A stretch of DNA of 64,000 nt, taken from Demetria terragena DSM 11295 (GTDB lineage Bacteria; Actinomycetota; Actinomycetes; Actinomycetales; Dermatophilaceae). A program made the position numbers and the translations under genes. The notes under the pieces were generated by a model. The model was not told where the DNA came from. It worked only from the letters and a program-made list of their open reading frames with translations, and ran no database searches. The DNA lies in NCBI RefSeq assembly GCF_000376825.1, contig NZ_AQXW01000004.1:2480001-2544000 (forward strand), written 5' to 3'. Below, one piece after another: positions 61,621-64,000 of this stretch; the stretch's first letter is position 1; every line of letters starts with the position of its first letter.

Positions 61621-61950
61621 TCAGGTGGTGATGTGCGGAAAGCGCCGCTCGGACCCGCGTACGACCCTTGCCATGCGTTGGATCTCACTCACGTGTCCGC
61701 ACAAGGCTTCGCGCCCAGCAGGGGTCAGTGCGACCCGGGTGTGGACGTGCCCGTCCTTGGTCTGTTTGGTGAGCCGGACGTAGTCGGCCTCGGCCAAGGC
61801 GCGGAGGTGCTTGCTCAGGGTGGGAGCGGTCAGCGCCAGAACTTCTTGAAGCCGGCCGTAGTCCATCTCGGGCATGGGCGTCAGGATGGTGCAGATTTTC
61901 AGCCGGGTCGGCTCATGCACCAGCGGGTCGAACTGTGGTCGGGGGCTCAC
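61621..61950 (-). CDS. ArsR/MarR-type winged-helix regulator, divergent from mscR
   Basis: Protein of 109 aa: [20 protein letters not shown], then [53 protein letters not shown]. This is the HTH_34-type winged helix, common in single-domain actinobacterial regulators. GTG at 61950 is chosen because TACCCT (plus 61957-61962) is 6 nt upstream; the longer frame to 62106 would overlap the mscR leader. Likely controls the adjacent mscR-MBL unit or itself; the signal is unknown. Confidence 0.8.
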   Translation of the reverse strand: MSPRPQFDPLVHEPTRLKICTILTPMPEMDYGRLQEVLALTAPTLSKHLRALAEADYVRLTKQTKDGHVHTRVALTPAGREALCGHVSEIQRMARVVRGSERRFPHITT

Positions 61951-62099
61951 CTGCTCAGGGTACGACTGGCTTGCCGCTGCGGAAACCGGGCCACACGCGC
62001 CCTTGCCGTGTTTGGCTGAGGTATGGGCCCAAACCACTTGCCGAAAGCCGCTGTGACGGGTTGGCTTTGGGGGTCGTACCGCACCATCAAGGAGAACCC
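61951..62099. promoter_or_regulatory. Divergent region between ArsR-type gene and mscR
   Basis: 149 bp. It contains the leaderless-type TACCCT for the regulator and AAGGAG (62089-62094) before mscR. I see no convincing -10 for mscR and no strong palindrome. Confidence 0.4.
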
Positions 62100-63188
62100 A
62101 TGCCACAAACCGTCAAGGGCGTTATCGCTCGCGCCAAAGGCGAGCCCGTCGAGCTCACCGACATCGTCATTCCCGACCCCGGGCCCGGCGAGGCGGTCGT
62201 CAAGATCGACGCCTGCGGGGTGTGTCACACCGACTTGCATTACCGCGAGGGTGGAATCAACGACGAGTTCCCGTTCCTCTTGGGCCACGAGGCCGCCGGA
62301 ACGGTTGAGGCGGTGGGTGACGGCGTCACCGACGTCGCACCCGGTGACTTCGTCATCCTCAACTGGCGGGCCGTGTGCGGCCAGTGCCGCGCGTGCGCAA
62401 AAGGCAAGCCGTGGTACTGCTTCGCCACGCACAACGCCACACAGAAAATGACGCTCACGGATGGCACTGAGCTGTCCCCGGCGCTGGGCATCGGCGCCTT
62501 CGCCGAGAAGACGCTGGTCGCCGCAGGCCAATGCACGAAGGTCGACCCGGACGCTGAGGCCGCGGCGGTGGGTCTCCTCGGATGCGGGGTGATGGCAGGC
62601 TTCGGAGCCTCGGTCAACACCGGCGGCGTCGGTCGGGGTGACTCGGTCGCCGTGATCGGGTGTGGCGGTGTCGGTAACGCTGCGATCGCCGGAGCCGCGA
62701 TCGCAGGCGCCACGACAGTCATTGCGGTGGATGTTGACGACCGCAAACTCGAAGGTGCGAAGAAGTTCGGCGCGACGCATACGGTCAACAGCAAGAACGT
62801 TGACCCGATCGAGGCGATCCGTGAGCTCACCGGTGGCAACGGCGCGGACGTCGTCGTCGAGGCCGTCGGTCGCCCAGAGACCTACGAACAGGCTTTCTAC
62901 GCAAGGGATCTCGCCGGTACGGTCGTGCTGGTCGGAGTGCCAACTCCCGACTTGAAGGTGCCCGAGTTGCCGTTGATTGAGGTCTTCGGTCGCGGCGGCG
63001 CACTCAAGTCGAGTTGGTACGGCGATTGCTTGCCTAGCCGCGACTTCCCGATGCTGGTCGACCTCTACCGTCAGGGCCGGTTCGACCTCGATGCCTTCGT
63101 CACCGAGAAGATCGGTATCGGCGACGTCGAGGCTGCCTTCGATGCGATGCACGGTGGCGACGTGCTGCGTTCAGTGGTGGTCCTCTGA
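62100..63188 (+). CDS. mscR: S-(hydroxymethyl)mycothiol dehydrogenase
   Basis: Zinc alcohol dehydrogenase of 362 aa for mycothiol-dependent formaldehyde (and possibly S-nitrosomycothiol) detoxification. [26 protein letters not shown] carries the catalytic-zinc Cys and His, [15 protein letters not shown] the structural-zinc cysteines, and [14 protein letters not shown] the NAD site. The ordered motif set matches class III-like MscR/AdhE2. ATG at 62100 has AAGGAG 5 nt upstream, so the longer frame is rejected. The stop overlaps the next gene as TGATG, the mycobacterial Rv2259-Rv2260 arrangement. Confidence 0.93.
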   Translation: MPQTVKGVIARAKGEPVELTDIVIPDPGPGEAVVKIDACGVCHTDLHYREGGINDEFPFLLGHEAAGTVEAVGDGVTDVAPGDFVILNWRAVCGQCRACAKGKPWYCFATHNATQKMTLTDGTELSPALGIGAFAEKTLVAAGQCTKVDPDAEAAAVGLLGCGVMAGFGASVNTGGVGRGDSVAVIGCGGVGNAAIAGAAIAGATTVIAVDVDDRKLEGAKKFGATHTVNSKNVDPIEAIRELTGGNGADVVVEAVGRPETYEQAFYARDLAGTVVLVGVPTPDLKVPELPLIEVFGRGGALKSSWYGDCLPSRDFPMLVDLYRQGRFDLDAFVTEKIGIGDVEAAFDAMHGGDVLRSVVVL

Positions 63189-63838
63189 TGGCGGAGACGG
63201 TGCGTGAGCAGGATGGCGTTCGGGTCGACCGTGTCGTGACCTCGGGGACGTTCAGCCTCGATGGTGGGACCTGGGAGGTCGACAACAACGTCTGGGTGAT
63301 CGGCAACGACACCGAGTGCCTGGTGATCGATGCGGCGCACGACGCCGAGGCGATCATGGCCGCTGTCGGAGACCGATCGTTGGTCGCGGTGGTGTGCACC
63401 CATGCCCACGACGACCACATCAACCAGGTGGGAGCGCTGAAGGAAGCCGCAGGAGCGCCGACGTACCTCCACCCCGAAGACCGGGTGCTGTGGGACCAGT
63501 TCTATGCCGAGGCGGCACCCGACCAGGATCTGTCCGACGGGCAGGAGATCGAGGTCGCGGGCACCCGCCTGCGCGTGTTGCACACACCCGGACACGCTCC
63601 GGGCGCCTGCTGCCTGTATGCGCCCGACCTCGGCGCGGTCTTCACCGGCGACACCCTGTTCCAGGGCGGGCCAGGTGCGACCGGGCGGTCCTTTAGCGAC
63701 TACCCGACGATCGTCGACTCCATTGACGCGAAGTTGTTGGCACTCCCGGAGGAGACCGTGGTTTTCACCGGCCACGGCGATGCCACCAGCATTGGCGCCG
63801 AGGCTGCCGGTCGTGCCGGATGGAGCGCCCCGGATTAG
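63188..63838 (+). CDS. MBL-fold metallo-hydrolase coupled to mscR (glyoxalase II-like)
   Basis: Protein of 216 aa: VVCTHAHDDHINQVG (HxHxDH), TPGHAPGACCLYAPDL, VFTGDTLFQGGPGATGRS and VFTGHGDATSI supply the two-metal site of the glyoxalase II group. It is translationally coupled to mscR (1-bp overlap), so hydrolysis of the S-formyl or related mycothiol thioester produced by MscR is the natural proposal, by analogy with formylglutathione hydrolysis; this is inference. Confidence 0.88.
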   Translation: MAETVREQDGVRVDRVVTSGTFSLDGGTWEVDNNVWVIGNDTECLVIDAAHDAEAIMAAVGDRSLVAVVCTHAHDDHINQVGALKEAAGAPTYLHPEDRVLWDQFYAEAAPDQDLSDGQEIEVAGTRLRVLHTPGHAPGACCLYAPDLGAVFTGDTLFQGGPGATGRSFSDYPTIVDSIDAKLLALPEETVVFTGHGDATSIGAEAAGRAGWSAPD

Positions 63839-63847
63839 CCGCCACGC

Positions 63848-63884
63848 CGAGTCAGCGGACGGTCAACGACGGTCTACTGACTCG
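63848..63884 (+). terminator. Hairpin after the mscR-MBL operon
   Basis: CGAGTCAG (63848-63855) pairs with CTGACTCG (63877-63884), 21-nt loop, starting 9 bp after the stop. No U-run. Confidence 0.5.
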
Positions 63885-63982
63885 TGGCTGCTGGAACAGA
63901 GGTCGTCGTCGACCGACGCGGCTAGTGCGCAAGCCGGTGTGCATGGTGGGGCGCGACCCTTATCGCCGGTAAACTCGGGCGA

Positions 63983-64000
63983 GTGAGTCTGCAGATCTAT
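63983..64000 (+). CDS. cysS: Cysteinyl-tRNA synthetase, first six codons (partial, 3' end outside window)
   Basis: GTG followed by SLQIY, matching the usual CysS opening (M-S-L-x-I/L-Y-D). Gene order supports it: carD-ispD-ispF-cysS is conserved, here with the regulator/mscR/MBL genes inserted. TAAACT (63970-63975) lies 7 nt before GTG, the same leaderless pattern seen elsewhere in the window. Only 18 bases are visible, so the call is provisional. Confidence 0.55.

Overview
The window is a gene-dense chromosomal segment from a high-GC Gram-positive bacterium (Actinomycetia). Support for this: mycothiol genes (mshA, mshD, mycothiol-dependent formaldehyde dehydrogenase), the senX3-regX3-phoU phosphate-sensing set, carD, an HbhA-like protein, an AfsR/SARP regulator, a GlnR-type regulator, a 13E12-type DUF222/HNH protein, frequent GTG starts and high-GC codon use. 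The gene set fits a Micrococcales member (Dermacoccaceae or Intrasporangiaceae-like), but the sequence alone does not fix the genus. About 60 protein genes, one tRNA-Lys and two partial end genes are called. I see no rRNA, CRISPR array, insertion sequence, prophage or plasmid feature.

Layout. 1-7.5 kb: tail of a probable polysaccharide deacetylase, a GH13 branching-enzyme/amylase-like protein, a large AfsR-type regulator, two secreted cell-wall-active proteins and a winged-helix regulator. 7.6-11.2 kb: a translationally coupled pair of ABC exporter half-transporters, divergent from that regulator. 11.3-19.9 kb: gdhA, a geranylgeranyl-reductase-family flavoprotein (MenJ-like), a phosphotransferase, a DUF222/HNH protein with a LexA-type SOS box, a secreted metzincin-like protease, tRNA-Lys, and a two-gene TPP-enzyme/NTF2 unit. 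20-27.4 kb: a Ski2-like helicase and the trehalose genes treY-treZ. 27.4-31.6 kb: pstSCAB behind a direct-repeat PHO box. 31.6-38.5 kb: a zinc-ribbon protein, mutT1-ppk, mshD, glnR and a MoaD/ThiS protein. 38.5-45.9 kb: nitrobindin-like, PPOX-like and YgfZ-like proteins, a XRE regulator with HbhA, PRC-barrel, asparaginase, dtd, DUF2516, an alpha/beta hydrolase and manA. 45.9-49.9 kb: methyltransferase, DinB, mshA, YbjN and gpmA. 50-56.2 kb: two tandem ~1000-aa secreted M36 metallopeptidases. 56.3-64 kb: phoU, senX3-regX3, a lipoprotein, carD, ispD, ispF, a formaldehyde-detoxification pair and the first codons of cysS.

How the genes fit together. Phosphate physiology is unusually complete: uptake (pstSCAB), signalling (senX3-regX3, phoU) and polyphosphate storage (ppk, mutT1). 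Mycothiol synthesis (mshA, mshD) and its use (mscR plus an MBL hydrolase) are both present, and treYZ makes trehalose from alpha-glucan. A recurrent signal is a -10-like TANNNT hexamer 6-8 nt before the start codon at 16 genes, which suggests widespread leaderless transcription and helped fix several starts. The best candidates for something less ordinary are the tandem M36 peptidases with a conserved upstream GAAACGTTT module, the I36-inhibitor/lysozyme fusion beside a Tat-exported M15-like protein, the SOS-boxed DUF222/HNH gene, and the benzoylformate-decarboxylase-like enzyme coupled to an NTF2-fold protein. No clearly undescribed multi-gene system could be demonstrated from sequence alone.
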